61,150 bases of DNA from Verrucomicrobiaceae bacterium (lineage in GTDB: Bacteria > Verrucomicrobiota > Verrucomicrobiia > Verrucomicrobiales > DEV007), in the NCBI GenBank assembly GCA_004211885.1, contig SHBV01000013.1, positions 1-61,150 of the forward strand, given 5' to 3'. Under the pieces are notes generated by a model. That model saw nothing but the letters and a program-made list of their open reading frames with translations. It was not told the DNA's origin and did no database searches. The translations under genes were made by a program, and so were the position numbers. How positions within the stretch are numbered: position 1 is the first letter of the stretch; the number at the start of each line of letters is the position of its first letter. Positions 26,346-35,881 of this stretch are shown here, piece after piece.

Positions 26346-28010
26346 TTATTTGCGATTTTTTAGATAATTATCTGCAATGAATTCTCCCAACTGAACTATT
26401 CCTTCAGTTGATATGACTAGCTTCTTTTCCTGCGGAATAAGATCAAAAGCCTTTAAATGAAAAATGGAATTATCTGCACCCGCTAATTCTGCGATTTTTG
26501 AAGTCACATCAATACTGTTAACGCTCTTATCATTTGTTGGAGGCTGTTGGCTCAAATACCATTTGAGGGAAGGGGTTTTTAAATCGGCACGACTATTTTT
26601 AATTATCGAATCTAGCCACTTAGCTGCATTATTGCGGTGAGGTGAGAATGACATGTCATTCTCACCAAGATGATAAAAGACACCTTCAAGCAAAACTTCA
26701 TGACCTTTATCATTTAGATCTTCAATGGCATCTTTCACAAAAGAAATAAATGAGCCATAGATATTTCGTGACTTTGCTAAACTTCCTTCAGGGGTCCAGT
26801 CAATAATCTGCGAACCACTATGAGTAAATTTAGCAATAGCTATATTATTAACGGATCTTTTTTGGAGGTATGAGCCAAAACTTATTTCTGGCCCGAAACT
26901 ATCATAATAACCAGTCAATCCGAGCGGTTCCCATTCCTTTGATTTACGATACGATCCTCCTAAACTATATTTATATGCTATCTCTGAGTTATCAGATGCA
27001 AGGAATGCTTTGTCGTCAATTTCTCTTAACTCCTGAACAAATGCACGCTCACCTTCCATGTTCCGGTGCCCTGCAAGGACAAATAATTTTATTGGTTCTC
27101 CTTTCTTATAGGGCCATTTTTTAAGAGGCCTAGAAGCTGGCTTGTCTCTGCCAATAGATTTTAAATAAGCTTCGGCATAATTGATCCCATGTTCTAGTTG
27201 ACCAAGGGTCCCATAATGGTAGTGCAAACCAACTCCTCCCCCAATCTCAACACCAACATGAGAGGTGGGAACGTATTCAGCTAGCGGATCTGAATCAGTA
27301 ACTTTTCTCTGCCCCTTGCTAATAGCATACATTCGCGGACGCAAATCCATTCCCCAGATCGTTTTGGTACATAATTCTCCGATAAAAAACTTAAGCTCAG
27401 GAGCTTTAAGATCTTGCCTCCACTTTGCTAAAAATTTCTTTAGATTTTCTCCATAATTCTTCATGTAATCCTCGTTAAACATATCATTCTCACCTTGATG
27501 CCACATAAAGCCTTCGAGTTGATATTTAATTTTTTGACGATCAAGGTCAGCCAATGAGGATTTAATTAAGTCAAGTGATAGCGGATACATTTTGAATCCG
27601 ATCGGATCTTCAGGATTCCAATCCCCACCGAGATGAGTTCCTCCAGCAGCACATTTTATAATAGCAATGGGAGATTTCAGTTGAGCTGAAACCCTCCTAG
27701 CAAAACTCAATTCGGGCCCTACGACGTTATTGACAGGGCTCAGAGATTGCCAACCATTTGATTCCAACTTTCTCTCTCGGCCTATTGAGTATGAAAATTT
27801 GATATTTTTTTGAGAATTTTCTAAACCAATGAAGGGAGGGAATCTTTGTATGTCCTTAACGTTAGAATCTGAACCAACCATGTTCGATTGACCGGCAAAA
27901 ATAAATACTTTTATAGGCTCTCTTGATTCGTCTCCATTCGTTATGAGCTGGGATGTTAAAAGACTAGAAATAAATACTAGATAGGAATGAATGATTCTCT
28001 TTATTTTCAT
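26346..28010 (-). CDS. Tandem sialate O-acetylesterase (SASA) protein, second domain lacking the nucleophile
   Basis: A 554-residue exported protein with two SGNH-like carbohydrate-esterase domains. Domain 1 (about 33-290) has the nucleophile loop FIFAGQSNMVGSD (Ser42) and the later HQGEND element. Domain 2 (about 305-550) has the same layout, but the nucleophile loop reads FVLAGHRNMEGE, with Arg near residue 316 in place of Ser, while HLGENDMSF is retained. Known family members remove O-acetyl groups from sialic acids or plant polysaccharides. Domain 1 should be active; domain 2 is probably non-catalytic and may bind substrate or stabilise the first. The signal peptide lies at about 1-26. 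Confidence 0.88.
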   Translation of the reverse strand: MKIKRIIHSYLVFISSLLTSQLITNGDESREPIKVFIFAGQSNMVGSDSNVKDIQRFPPFIGLENSQKNIKFSYSIGRERKLESNGWQSLSPVNNVVGPELSFARRVSAQLKSPIAIIKCAAGGTHLGGDWNPEDPIGFKMYPLSLDLIKSSLADLDRQKIKYQLEGFMWHQGENDMFNEDYMKNYGENLKKFLAKWRQDLKAPELKFFIGELCTKTIWGMDLRPRMYAISKGQRKVTDSDPLAEYVPTSHVGVEIGGGVGLHYHYGTLGQLEHGINYAEAYLKSIGRDKPASRPLKKWPYKKGEPIKLFVLAGHRNMEGERAFVQELREIDDKAFLASDNSEIAYKYSLGGSYRKSKEWEPLGLTGYYDSFGPEISFGSYLQKRSVNNIAIAKFTHSGSQIIDWTPEGSLAKSRNIYGSFISFVKDAIEDLNDKGHEVLLEGVFYHLGENDMSFSPHRNNAAKWLDSIIKNSRADLKTPSLKWYLSQQPPTNDKSVNSIDVTSKIAELAGADNSIFHLKAFDLIPQEKKLVISTEGIVQLGEFIADNYLKNRK

Positions 28011-28053
28011 GCTGAATATGAATTAGTCGATGAAGATTAGAAAAATAATACAA

Positions 28054-30120
28054 TTAATGGTCAACTACTCGAAGTAAAAAAGCATACTCAAAAGCAATTT
28101 CCTTATACTTCTCATGCCTTGCAGATGAACCACTGTGACCTGATCCCATATTGATTTTTAACATCAATGGATTATTACCAATTTTCTTAGTTCTCAATTG
28201 TGCAACCCACTTGGCTGGCTCCCAACACTGGACTTGAGAGTCATTTAATCCAGCCATGACAAGCATTGCAGGATATTCAACCCGCTTCACGTTATCGTAT
28301 GGAGAGTAGCTCAAGATATAATCAAAAAATTCCTTATCGGTAGGATTCCCCCATTCATCATACTCACTGGTAGTTAAAGGAACCGTTGGATCCAGCATAG
28401 TCGTGACACAATCGACCCAGGGCACATCAGCAATGATCGCAGCAAATGATTTGGGATTTTCATTTGCTATTACACCCATTAAAAGTCCTCCAGCACTAGC
28501 GCCACTCGCACATAAGCGGTCATGCGAAGTATATTTCTCTGAAACAAAAAAATCCGAACAATCCATAAAGTCATTGAAAGAATTTCTCTTATTTAACAAC
28601 CTCCCATCATCGTACCAATCTCTGCCAAGTTCTTGCCCTCCGCGGATATGGGCTATTGCATAAACAAAGCCCCGATCAAGAAGACTCAGGCGACTACTTC
28701 TAAATGATGCATCAGAGTTTAACCCATAAGCTCCATACGCATATAATAGTAGCGGAGATTTTCCATCTTTCTTGAAAGAATCATTTCTATATACAATTGA
28801 AACCGGAACCTGCGCACCATCTCTGACTGTCACAAAATGACGTTCCGTTGAATATAAATTTGAATCATAACCACCTATGATCTCTTCACTCTTAAGTAAT
28901 CTTGTCTCTCTCGAATGCATATTATACTCATAAAGACCTTCAGGGTCTTTGAGTGAGCAATATCCATAGCGAAGCCATTCTGTTTTAGGGTCGAGATTTA
29001 AATCAATCCAAGCCGAATAGGCAGGCGATTCAAAATCAATTTCATGATTTTTTCCGCTGCTAATTTCATGGATCCGAATTTTTACGAGTCCATTTTCCCG
29101 CTCCTCGGTCACCAAATAATTATCAAATACCTCAAAATCATTAACATAAATTCCTTCACGTTCAGCCAATAAATCCTCCCAATTGATTATAGAGGTACAC
29201 TCTTCAGAAACCCGCATTATTCGGAAATTAGGTGCCTCATAATTAGTTCGTAAGTAGAATCTATCTCCGTAATGTTCTACATCATATTCAAGACCGCGCG
29301 AACGCGGATTCAATACCTTGAAATCACCTCCTGGATTATTTGCTGGCAATAGACGATATTCATCACACAGAGTCTGACTAGAACCGATTACAATAAATTT
29401 CTCTGATCGGCTACTATACACATAACAACTAAAAGTCTCATCATGCTCTTCATAAACGAGCACGTCTTCTTTGACTGGGTGCCCCAAATGATGACGCCAA
29501 ATTTGATAATCACGTAAAGTTTTAGGATCCTGTTTAGTGTAAAAAAAAGTTTTATTATCTGCAGCCCAAGCATGCCCACCTTCAACATCGGTTATATTAT
29601 CATCTAAAATTTCACCGCTATTTAAATCTTTTACATGCAATGTTCTCAGTCCTCTTCCCGTAACGTCAGTACTAAAAATAATGAGACTCTCATCAGGACT
29701 AACGTCACCCTCATCAAAATCGAAATAATTTTGTCCACTTGCCATTTCTGGCACATCAAAATTTAGCTCTTCTTGGGACTCCTCTGAACCAATGCGTTTC
29801 CTATAATATCTGGCATAATCTGAACCAGAATCATATCGAGTGTAGTAATAATAATTCTTCCAACGCACAGGATATGTAGAATCGTCCTGTTTTATCCTAC
29901 CTTTAATTTCTCCGAATAGAGTCTTTTGTAATGGCTCCGTCTCAGCCATTAAAGACTCTGTATAATTATTCTCTTCCTTAAGATAATTAAGCACTTCATC
30001 ATTAGCTCTATCCCTCAACCAAAAAAAAGGATCAGAACGCTCGACTCCATGATTCACATGGATATGCTCTTTTGTTTTAGCAACAGGAGGCTGAGGGTCC
30101 TCTGTCGATAACGATTTCAT
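28054..30120 (-). CDS. ptrB: Oligopeptidase B-like prolyl oligopeptidase (S9A)
   Basis: A 688-residue serine peptidase of the prolyl oligopeptidase family that cleaves short peptides, in oligopeptidase B after basic residues. The N-terminal beta-propeller is followed by the alpha/beta-hydrolase domain with the nucleophile in GASAGG (Ser near 542), Asp in MAGLNDSQVQ (near 624) and His in NMGSGHSGSS (near 665). The segment RGGQELGRDWYDDGRLLNKRNSFNDF is highly characteristic of oligopeptidase B. No signal peptide is seen, so it is probably cytoplasmic. Full length for the family. The gene symbol is by family resemblance. Confidence 0.9.
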   Translation of the reverse strand: MKSLSTEDPQPPVAKTKEHIHVNHGVERSDPFFWLRDRANDEVLNYLKEENNYTESLMAETEPLQKTLFGEIKGRIKQDDSTYPVRWKNYYYYTRYDSGSDYARYYRKRIGSEESQEELNFDVPEMASGQNYFDFDEGDVSPDESLIIFSTDVTGRGLRTLHVKDLNSGEILDDNITDVEGGHAWAADNKTFFYTKQDPKTLRDYQIWRHHLGHPVKEDVLVYEEHDETFSCYVYSSRSEKFIVIGSSQTLCDEYRLLPANNPGGDFKVLNPRSRGLEYDVEHYGDRFYLRTNYEAPNFRIMRVSEECTSIINWEDLLAEREGIYVNDFEVFDNYLVTEERENGLVKIRIHEISSGKNHEIDFESPAYSAWIDLNLDPKTEWLRYGYCSLKDPEGLYEYNMHSRETRLLKSEEIIGGYDSNLYSTERHFVTVRDGAQVPVSIVYRNDSFKKDGKSPLLLYAYGAYGLNSDASFRSSRLSLLDRGFVYAIAHIRGGQELGRDWYDDGRLLNKRNSFNDFMDCSDFFVSEKYTSHDRLCASGASAGGLLMGVIANENPKSFAAIIADVPWVDCVTTMLDPTVPLTTSEYDEWGNPTDKEFFDYILSYSPYDNVKRVEYPAMLVMAGLNDSQVQCWEPAKWVAQLRTKKIGNNPLMLKINMGSGHSGSSARHEKYKEIAFEYAFLLRVVDH

Positions 30121-30145
30121 TAGAAAAATAGAATGAATGCCCTAA

Positions 30146-31264
30146 TCACCAATCATCTCCAAGACCATGACGATTAGCAACCTCCATCAGTTCTGGTTTC
30201 ATTGGCCACTCATCCGGACGCAAACTCTCCTCATGACGTTTACTGGCACCTTTCAGCAACATGCATCCAGTATTGTCACCGATCCCTGCTATTTCTTCGA
30301 CTTCTTTCAAGGTCAGAGGATTCTCAACTGGCATAGAAGCAAAATCACGAACTAAATCTTCTATAGGCAAAGCCTCTTTTCCGGCCTCCTGAATAAAAGT
30401 TGGTACGACACTCTTTACTGGAGTGTGAGCAAGATTCCAGAGGCTCGCAAACTGAATTTCACTTAAGCCATACTTATCTAAAATAGGTCTCATCTTTTCA
30501 ACTCTTTCAAGGCCTGACTCTACCCAACCTTCGGGCCGATACGCTCGATGATCCCCTTCACGAAACACATGATCTGGTTTCATGGTCCCATGAAAAATAC
30601 CACCATAATCAACGACTCTTGTAAGAATATTAATGTTACTCTTTTGAGCCGCTTCAAGGCACAGACGGCCAGGCCAAGGCTCTAAAGGATTAAGTATCAC
30701 CATTGCCCAATCTAACAATTCTCCGAATTGTTCAAAGTTATGGATAAGATCGAGAGTGAAACCGTTCGCGGGACCAGGAGCAATGCCAAGACTATCGGTT
30801 AATCCAGACACTTTTAGATCGGACATGGCATCCCAGACGGACTGATCAGCATAACCCTGCTCATCCGGATTATGTAACATTACTAGATCAAACTTGTCAG
30901 CCTGACAACGTTCCAACGACTTTTCTGCGGCCATCTTTAGATAGGCTGAATATTCTGATCTGGACCTAAGGGACGAATCACTGAACCTCGGGTAACCACG
31001 GGAGCCTTCACGTTTACCCTCATAAATATCATGCCCGAGCATTCCTACCAGACAATATTCTTTACGATCAATTCCTTCCAATGCTTTACCTAACATCTGA
31101 TCGGCTCTTCCTACTCCATAAACATCAGAAGTAATAAAGGTACGTATTCCCGAACTGTATGCTAATTGAATGAGTTCAAGGAACCGCTCATCACTGATTG
31201 ATTCTCCAAAATGCATGAAGCGTCCACCACTCCAAGTTCCAAAAGCAGTCCGAGTTAAATCCAT
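30146..31264 (-). CDS. Aldo/keto reductase family protein
   Basis: A 372-residue TIM-barrel NAD(P)H oxidoreductase. Visible features are the N-terminal GTWSGGRFMHFGE, the catalytic-type TFITSDVYGVGRADQMLGKAL (Asp and Tyr of the AKR site), LVMLHNPDEQGY and the cofactor-side GLSEIQFASLWNLAHTPV with VVPTF. The length and the long central loop differ from short AKRs of about 280-330 residues. The substrate is unknown. It lies 25 bases upstream of the oligopeptidase B gene on the same strand and the two may be co-transcribed. Confidence 0.85.
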   Translation of the reverse strand: MDLTRTAFGTWSGGRFMHFGESISDERFLELIQLAYSSGIRTFITSDVYGVGRADQMLGKALEGIDRKEYCLVGMLGHDIYEGKREGSRGYPRFSDSSLRSRSEYSAYLKMAAEKSLERCQADKFDLVMLHNPDEQGYADQSVWDAMSDLKVSGLTDSLGIAPGPANGFTLDLIHNFEQFGELLDWAMVILNPLEPWPGRLCLEAAQKSNINILTRVVDYGGIFHGTMKPDHVFREGDHRAYRPEGWVESGLERVEKMRPILDKYGLSEIQFASLWNLAHTPVKSVVPTFIQEAGKEALPIEDLVRDFASMPVENPLTLKEVEEIAGIGDNTGCMLLKGASKRHEESLRPDEWPMKPELMEVANRHGLGDDW

Positions 31265-31490
31265 AATAAAAAGTTAGACGGGTAAAAGAAAAATTTCCAG
31301 TCAGTCTTTACTACTCTTCAATAAGTTGTTTCTAATTAAAACACAGAGGATTACCTTCATTAACACCTCTTAATATTATTTGCTTAGTTATGTTTAATTG
31401 GGCAAAATTGATTCTGTATTTATAAGTACCGACCTTCAAAATCCGTTAAATGCTTTCATTTTATAATCTCATAAATTCATTAATTTAAAA

Positions 31491-31913
31491 CTATTCACCA
31501 CAAACCGAAACGCTAATTTTTCTAGTGTGTGGAGCGCGCCGATGCTCAAAAAGAAATAGTCCCTGCCATGTTCCTAAAGTCATTCTCCCATCAATAATAG
31601 GAACATTCTTATCAACGTCGGTTAAGCACATTCGGATGTGTGACGGCATATCATCACCACCTTCATAAGTATGCACAAAATATGGTGTATCCTCGGGAAC
31701 TAACTTCTCAAAGAATGCATGTAAATCAGTCCGAGCAGAAGAATCGGCATTTTCCATAACAATCAAAGAACAACTAGTATGCTGAACAAATATAGTGACC
31801 GCACCTTCATTGATCCCACTTTCATGTACAATAGAAGAAATATCTTCAGTAATTTCATAAGTTCCCTTACCTCTTGTTGAAATAGAAAACTGGGAAGTAT
31901 GTACCTTTGTCAT
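31491..31913 (-). CDS. YjbQ/UPF0047 family protein
   Basis: A 140-residue protein with the full UPF0047 pattern: VTIFVQHTSCSLIVMENADSS, SHIRMCLTD near residue 95, and GRMTLGTWQGLFLFEHR. The conserved His, Glu and Asp of the family are present. Family members such as E. coli YjbQ are reported to have secondary thiamine-phosphate synthase activity in vivo, and a broader housekeeping role has not been settled. The N-terminus is MTKVHTSQFSIS from an ATG at 31913. Nothing adjacent suggests thiamine metabolism. Confidence 0.88.
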   Translation of the reverse strand: MTKVHTSQFSISTRGKGTYEITEDISSIVHESGINEGAVTIFVQHTSCSLIVMENADSSARTDLHAFFEKLVPEDTPYFVHTYEGGDDMPSHIRMCLTDVDKNVPIIDGRMTLGTWQGLFLFEHRRAPHTRKISVSVCGE

Positions 31914-32022
31914 AGAAAGAATAAATTCAGATTATCCAATAAGTCATAATCCAATAAAATATTAATTAGAATAAATTTACCATTGCCTTGAAAGGCTCAA
32001 TTGTATCTAGATACCTATCATT

Positions 32023-32952
32023 ATGAAGCTCATCTATACCATTTTTCTTTTTGCCTTACTAGCCTCACAATATAAATCCTCAGCGCAAGGCAAACAAATT
32101 AGTGAGACAGGAATACGGCACTCATTCCTTGTGTCTGGTAAATTTACTGCACTCATTGGTGAAGACAATGCCGTCATATGGAAAGCTCCAGGATATGCTC
32201 GTGATGGTATGGTATTAGAAAATGGGAATATCCTATTATCAATTAATAACGAGGCCCGAGAATATAAGAAAAATAGCACTGAAATTATTTGGTCATATAA
32301 GATGGATCCTCGTAACAAAGAGCTGGGAACCGTCAACAGATTGCCGAACGGGAACACTTTAGTGGTCGAAAGGGGTCCCATCCCAAGACTACTTGAGATC
32401 AAGGAGAACGGTAAAATTGAAGTAGATTTACCATTAATCCCCGAAACAAAAAATGATCACATGCAGACTAGAATGGCTAGAAAATTACCAAATGGAAATT
32501 ATATAGTCCCTCACCTACTCGCCTTTAAAGTAAAAGAATACTCTCCCAAGGGAACAGTAGTTCGGGAAATAAAAACAGACCTTGAGGAATTAGGTGGGAA
32601 AAAAGCCCGTAACTGGCCATTCACTGCTATCTTTTTGCCTAATAAAAATTTACTCGTTAACCTAACAAACGGCAACAAGACCGTAGAATTCAATCCCGAA
32701 GGAAAAGTCGCATGGCGGTGTGATAACAGCCATGTTAATGACCGTTTCCGTGATCCATGCGGAGGACAAAGACTAAGCAATGGAAACACTATCATTTGTA
32801 GTTACGGGCAAAGAGACAATAAAAAGGCAAAGATCTTTGAAATCACTCAAAACAAAAAAATTGTCTGGGAATACATTGATCCGAAAGTTTCTGCTCATGA
32901 GGTACACATCCTAACCACAAACGGTAAACCAGAAAAACCAGCATTGAGGTAA
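32023..32952 (+). CDS. Secreted beta-propeller of ASST/PQQ-like type
   Basis: A 309-residue exported protein (signal peptide about 1-21, ending SSAQG) made of repeats with the phrase LPNGNTLVVERG, LPNGNYIVPHL, LPNKNLLVNL and LSNGNTIICSY, about 45 residues apart. Such LPNGNxL blades belong to arylsulfotransferase/PQQ-like propellers found in bacterial and planctomycetal secreted proteins. The catalytic His/Arg set of a true arylsulfotransferase cannot be recognised with confidence, so a binding role is equally possible. The gene converges with another beta-propeller gene, with 26 bp between the ends. Confidence 0.72.
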   Translation: MKLIYTIFLFALLASQYKSSAQGKQISETGIRHSFLVSGKFTALIGEDNAVIWKAPGYARDGMVLENGNILLSINNEAREYKKNSTEIIWSYKMDPRNKELGTVNRLPNGNTLVVERGPIPRLLEIKENGKIEVDLPLIPETKNDHMQTRMARKLPNGNYIVPHLLAFKVKEYSPKGTVVREIKTDLEELGGKKARNWPFTAIFLPNKNLLVNLTNGNKTVEFNPEGKVAWRCDNSHVNDRFRDPCGGQRLSNGNTIICSYGQRDNKKAKIFEITQNKKIVWEYIDPKVSAHEVHILTTNGKPEKPALR

Positions 32953-32978
32953 TGTGCTTCAGTCTTTAATTGTATTTT

Positions 32979-34268
32979 CTATTCAGAGATACAATAAAGA
33001 AATTTATCAGAACGTAGAAAGAGCTGACCATCACTAATTGCCGGCGTTCCATGGAACTGGCTATTATCCCCTTCAATTTTGTTATGGGCCAATAACTCGA
33101 AATCTGGTTTTGCTGAAAAAACAAAAGTGCCTCCCCACCGGCTAACTGTATAAATTTTACTACCTGCAGCTATTGCACCTGCATAGAAAGGCTTACCTCG
33201 AGAACCTTTAGCCCTAGCATCTAACCGTTCCCTAAATAACATCTTCCCAGACTTTGCATCAGCACAACAAGCATATCCGGTATCACTAGCCCAATATAAT
33301 CTTTCATCAACAAGAACAGGAGTAGGGACATAGGTAGATTGATTATCCTCCCAGAGCGTAGCCTTTTCAGAAATTTCACCTCTGGCTCCATCAATTTTCA
33401 CTGCACAACGACGCAGGCTAGGATAACCTCCAAACACATAAACGGTTTCATTACCAATGACGGGGCTTGGTGAAATGTTTCCGGTAATATTCGTGGAAGC
33501 ATACCATCTGAGCTTTCCAGATTCAGGGTTCATTCCCCAGATTTCACCAGGGACCGGCAAAACCAGATCGGCTCTACCATCCTTAGATGTCATCAAAACA
33601 GGCGTCGCATACGCCATTTCCAAACTATCACCTTCTGAAATCCAATTTTGCTTACCCGTCTTAGGATCCAAACCATAAACTGCCAAAGATTCTTCAGCCG
33701 CACTAACAACTAAATTCTCTCCCACAACAATCGGACTAGCAGCAGAGCCCCACTTGCGACGAGTGGACCCAGTCCCTAAATTTTTAGACCAAAGTTTTTT
33801 ACCATCTAAGTCATAAGCATAGATACCACTCTTACCCAAATAAACAAAGATCCTGCCATTATCAATGACGGGGGTATTGGAAGCATAGCCGTGCTCAGTT
33901 AAAAAACCACGGTAAGGGTCCTCTGGCTGAGTAGCTTTAATCTTATGCTCCCAAATAATTGAACCGTCTTTTTGATCAATGCAGAGCACATGTCTAACGA
34001 GCTTGGAGATGTCTTGCTGACCTTCATTCACACCACTAAAACACGTAATAAAAACTTTTCCTTTTGAAATCACTGGGCTCGAGCTTCCAGGACCAGGAAG
34101 CTCACATTGCCATTTTATATTTTTTTTTGCTGACCACTTCACTGCCACCGTCTCTGAACTGATACCCTGTCCATTATCTCCTCTAAAACGAAGCCAATCG
34201 TTCGCCTTGGATACCTGACCCAATGAGACTGAAATAAGACAAAAAGTACCAAATATTTTTTGTATCAT
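32979..34268 (-). CDS. Secreted PQQ-like beta-propeller repeat protein
   Basis: A 429-residue exported protein (signal peptide about 1-22) opening with WLRFRGDNGQGISSE, a phrase typical of outer-membrane-assembly-like PQQ-repeat proteins in Planctomycetes and Verrucomicrobia. Blades show the usual core: KGKVFITCF, GSIIWEHKI, GRIFVYLGKSGIYAYDLDGKKLW, GKQNWISEG, GKLRWYAST and FVFSAKPDFELLA. There is no PQQ-dehydrogenase catalytic motif and no haem motif, so it is probably a binding or scaffold propeller rather than an enzyme. It converges with the other propeller gene at 32023. Confidence 0.85.
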   Translation of the reverse strand: MIQKIFGTFCLISVSLGQVSKANDWLRFRGDNGQGISSETVAVKWSAKKNIKWQCELPGPGSSSPVISKGKVFITCFSGVNEGQQDISKLVRHVLCIDQKDGSIIWEHKIKATQPEDPYRGFLTEHGYASNTPVIDNGRIFVYLGKSGIYAYDLDGKKLWSKNLGTGSTRRKWGSAASPIVVGENLVVSAAEESLAVYGLDPKTGKQNWISEGDSLEMAYATPVLMTSKDGRADLVLPVPGEIWGMNPESGKLRWYASTNITGNISPSPVIGNETVYVFGGYPSLRRCAVKIDGARGEISEKATLWEDNQSTYVPTPVLVDERLYWASDTGYACCADAKSGKMLFRERLDARAKGSRGKPFYAGAIAAGSKIYTVSRWGGTFVFSAKPDFELLAHNKIEGDNSQFHGTPAISDGQLFLRSDKFLYCISE

Positions 34269-34528
34269 AGTCTGATTAAATCATTGAAGAGATTATGTGA
34301 TGATGACGTAACGAATCCATAAGCAAAGGCCTCCCAGAAACAACATGCCTAAACTCTATTTTAATTGGTCCCGACAAGCATTGCTCAGGCCAAAAAAATG
34401 CTAGTAAAATAAAGGGAATAGACGCCTTTGACAACAAACTCATTTACCCTAGTAAAACACAACAAACATTATATCTATTTTAGAAAACCAGAAATATAAA
34501 TCCTGAAAATGGAAAAGACTTCAATAAA

Positions 34529-34924
34529 TTAGTCTGAAGAAAGCAATGATCTTGAATACCACTGGTCATCCCTTCCCGATTTGTGTCCTTCTGCAAATAC
34601 TCCGTCAGGACCCGCGGATTGAATAGCATAACCATCATTTGAAAAGAAATAACGATACGGTTTTCCCCAAGGATCAATTTTAGCTGCTTCCAATTTCAAT
34701 GCTATTGCCACTGCAGTTGCTCCTGCTGATGGCCACTCATTTTTATCAGCATGATATTTTTCAAGGCCCTTAGCAATCCCACTCATTTCATTCTTTACCT
34801 TTTTAACTGTTTTTCGACTAGAGAAAATGGGTGAAATGAATATCGCATAAATAATGATAATAACGATTGCTAAAGCAAGCCGTTTTACAATGGAATTGAA
34901 CCACTTTATTACATCTTTAAACAC
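34529..34924 (-). CDS. GspG-like protein without a prepilin peptidase motif
   Basis: A 131-residue protein with one membrane span at about residues 16-35 followed by a soluble part that matches the type II secretion major pseudopilin C-terminus: EKYHADKNEWPSAG, then KIDPWGKPYRYFFSNDGYAI and QSAGPDGVF. The GFTLIE processing motif and long hydrophobic N-terminal helix of a real pseudopilin are missing, so it would stay in the inner membrane as a type II anchor. No other type II secretion genes are nearby. It lies 59 bases downstream of the unknown secreted gene at 34984, on the same strand. Confidence 0.7.
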   Translation of the reverse strand: MFKDVIKWFNSIVKRLALAIVIIIIYAIFISPIFSSRKTVKKVKNEMSGIAKGLEKYHADKNEWPSAGATAVAIALKLEAAKIDPWGKPYRYFFSNDGYAIQSAGPDGVFAEGHKSGRDDQWYSRSLLSSD

Positions 34925-34983
34925 AGAGAATAACTAACTATAAGAATAAACTTTGCAATCTGAAAACAGAAAAATTACCAATA

Positions 34984-35733
34984 CTAATTGGGTTGAACTG
35001 GCCGAATCTCAGCCTCCTCTGTTCCAGGACCACGAGGCTTAAGAGGTGGTTTTGGAATGGGGTTGCGCCTTTCTGGCTGCTCCAATGGTTTTGGTTGAAT
35101 GTTCGGATCAATCTCCTCCAAAGGTTCCGTTTTTTTCAGCCCATCCAACGCTGAATCAACAATTTTAACATAACCTTTTGATCCCCTATAATACCATACT
35201 GTTCTAAAAACATTTGCATCAAAAGCAGACAAGATGACCTGACCCAATAATATACCCTTTGCGCTCATCGCGGATAATACCCAAACAGGTTCATCTCCAA
35301 ACTCGAGACTGCGTAATTTATAGTCTACGTAATTAAAACCAATTCTAGCTGCACGAGCTTCCTTAATGAGTACGTTAAAAGCCTTCACGGAATCAATTTT
35401 AATTTTTGCTGAGGATGCAAAACCAATGGGTAAATTATCCGGGTAATAATTCAAGGTTTCACCTTCATCCCTTATCCTATCTCCAGAAATAACTACAGTT
35501 CTTAGTCTCCTTTGACTCCGTTCATCGTGGACAACAATTTTCCATTCCCTTGGCTGACTCTGCCCTTTGACTCCGCTCAATTCCACGATCTTATCTGCAA
35601 AATATTGCCCATACTGAGAATATATTCGCTTTAAAACGGTGCTAGACGAAAGGCCCAAAGGGTCATCCTCCTGAGCCATAGATGCAGTAACTATACTTAA
35701 AATAATTGTAATTAATAATGTGGTAAGCCTCAT
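34984..35733 (-). CDS. Secreted protein of unknown function with Pro-rich tail
   Basis: A 249-residue exported protein with a clear signal peptide (about 1-20, ending SMAQE). The mature part is a mixed alpha/beta domain with segments such as REWKIVVHDERSQRRLRTVV and IDSVKAFNVLIKEARAARIGF, then YKLRSLEFGDEPVWVLSAMS. The end (about 205-249) is Pro/Lys/Glu rich (LEQPERRNPIPKPPLKPRGP), suggesting an extended linker. I do not recognise the family; the DEPVWVLSAMSAKG strand pair is vaguely PepSY-like. It is divergent from recD2. Confidence 0.6.
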   Translation of the reverse strand: MRLTTLLITIILSIVTASMAQEDDPLGLSSSTVLKRIYSQYGQYFADKIVELSGVKGQSQPREWKIVVHDERSQRRLRTVVISGDRIRDEGETLNYYPDNLPIGFASSAKIKIDSVKAFNVLIKEARAARIGFNYVDYKLRSLEFGDEPVWVLSAMSAKGILLGQVILSAFDANVFRTVWYYRGSKGYVKIVDSALDGLKKTEPLEEIDPNIQPKPLEQPERRNPIPKPPLKPRGPGTEEAEIRPVQPN

Positions 35734-35881
35734 GTTGATTTTAGTTGTTTAATAAAAATACGTTAGGTAAAGGACAAATCTTAACACTTTTTTGATAAAA
35801 ATTGCTTTTTGCTGTATTGAAACCAAATCTCAATAGAAAACGCTACCACTTATTAAGGAGCTCAGGCAAACTCATTATATA

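Noticed and set aside
31265..31490. Small gene in the 226-bp gap between the YjbQ and aldo/keto reductase genes
   Set aside because: No open frame of meaningful length on either strand and no ribosome-binding pattern.
32979..34268. PQQ-dependent dehydrogenase
   Set aside because: Only propeller blade phrases are present; the catalytic and disulfide motifs of PQQ dehydrogenases and any haem motif are absent.
34269..34528. Gene or RNA in the 260-bp gap upstream of the PQQ-like gene
   Set aside because: Only stop-rich AT sequence; no tRNA-like cloverleaf, no coding signal, only a short AGCATT/AATGCT repeat.
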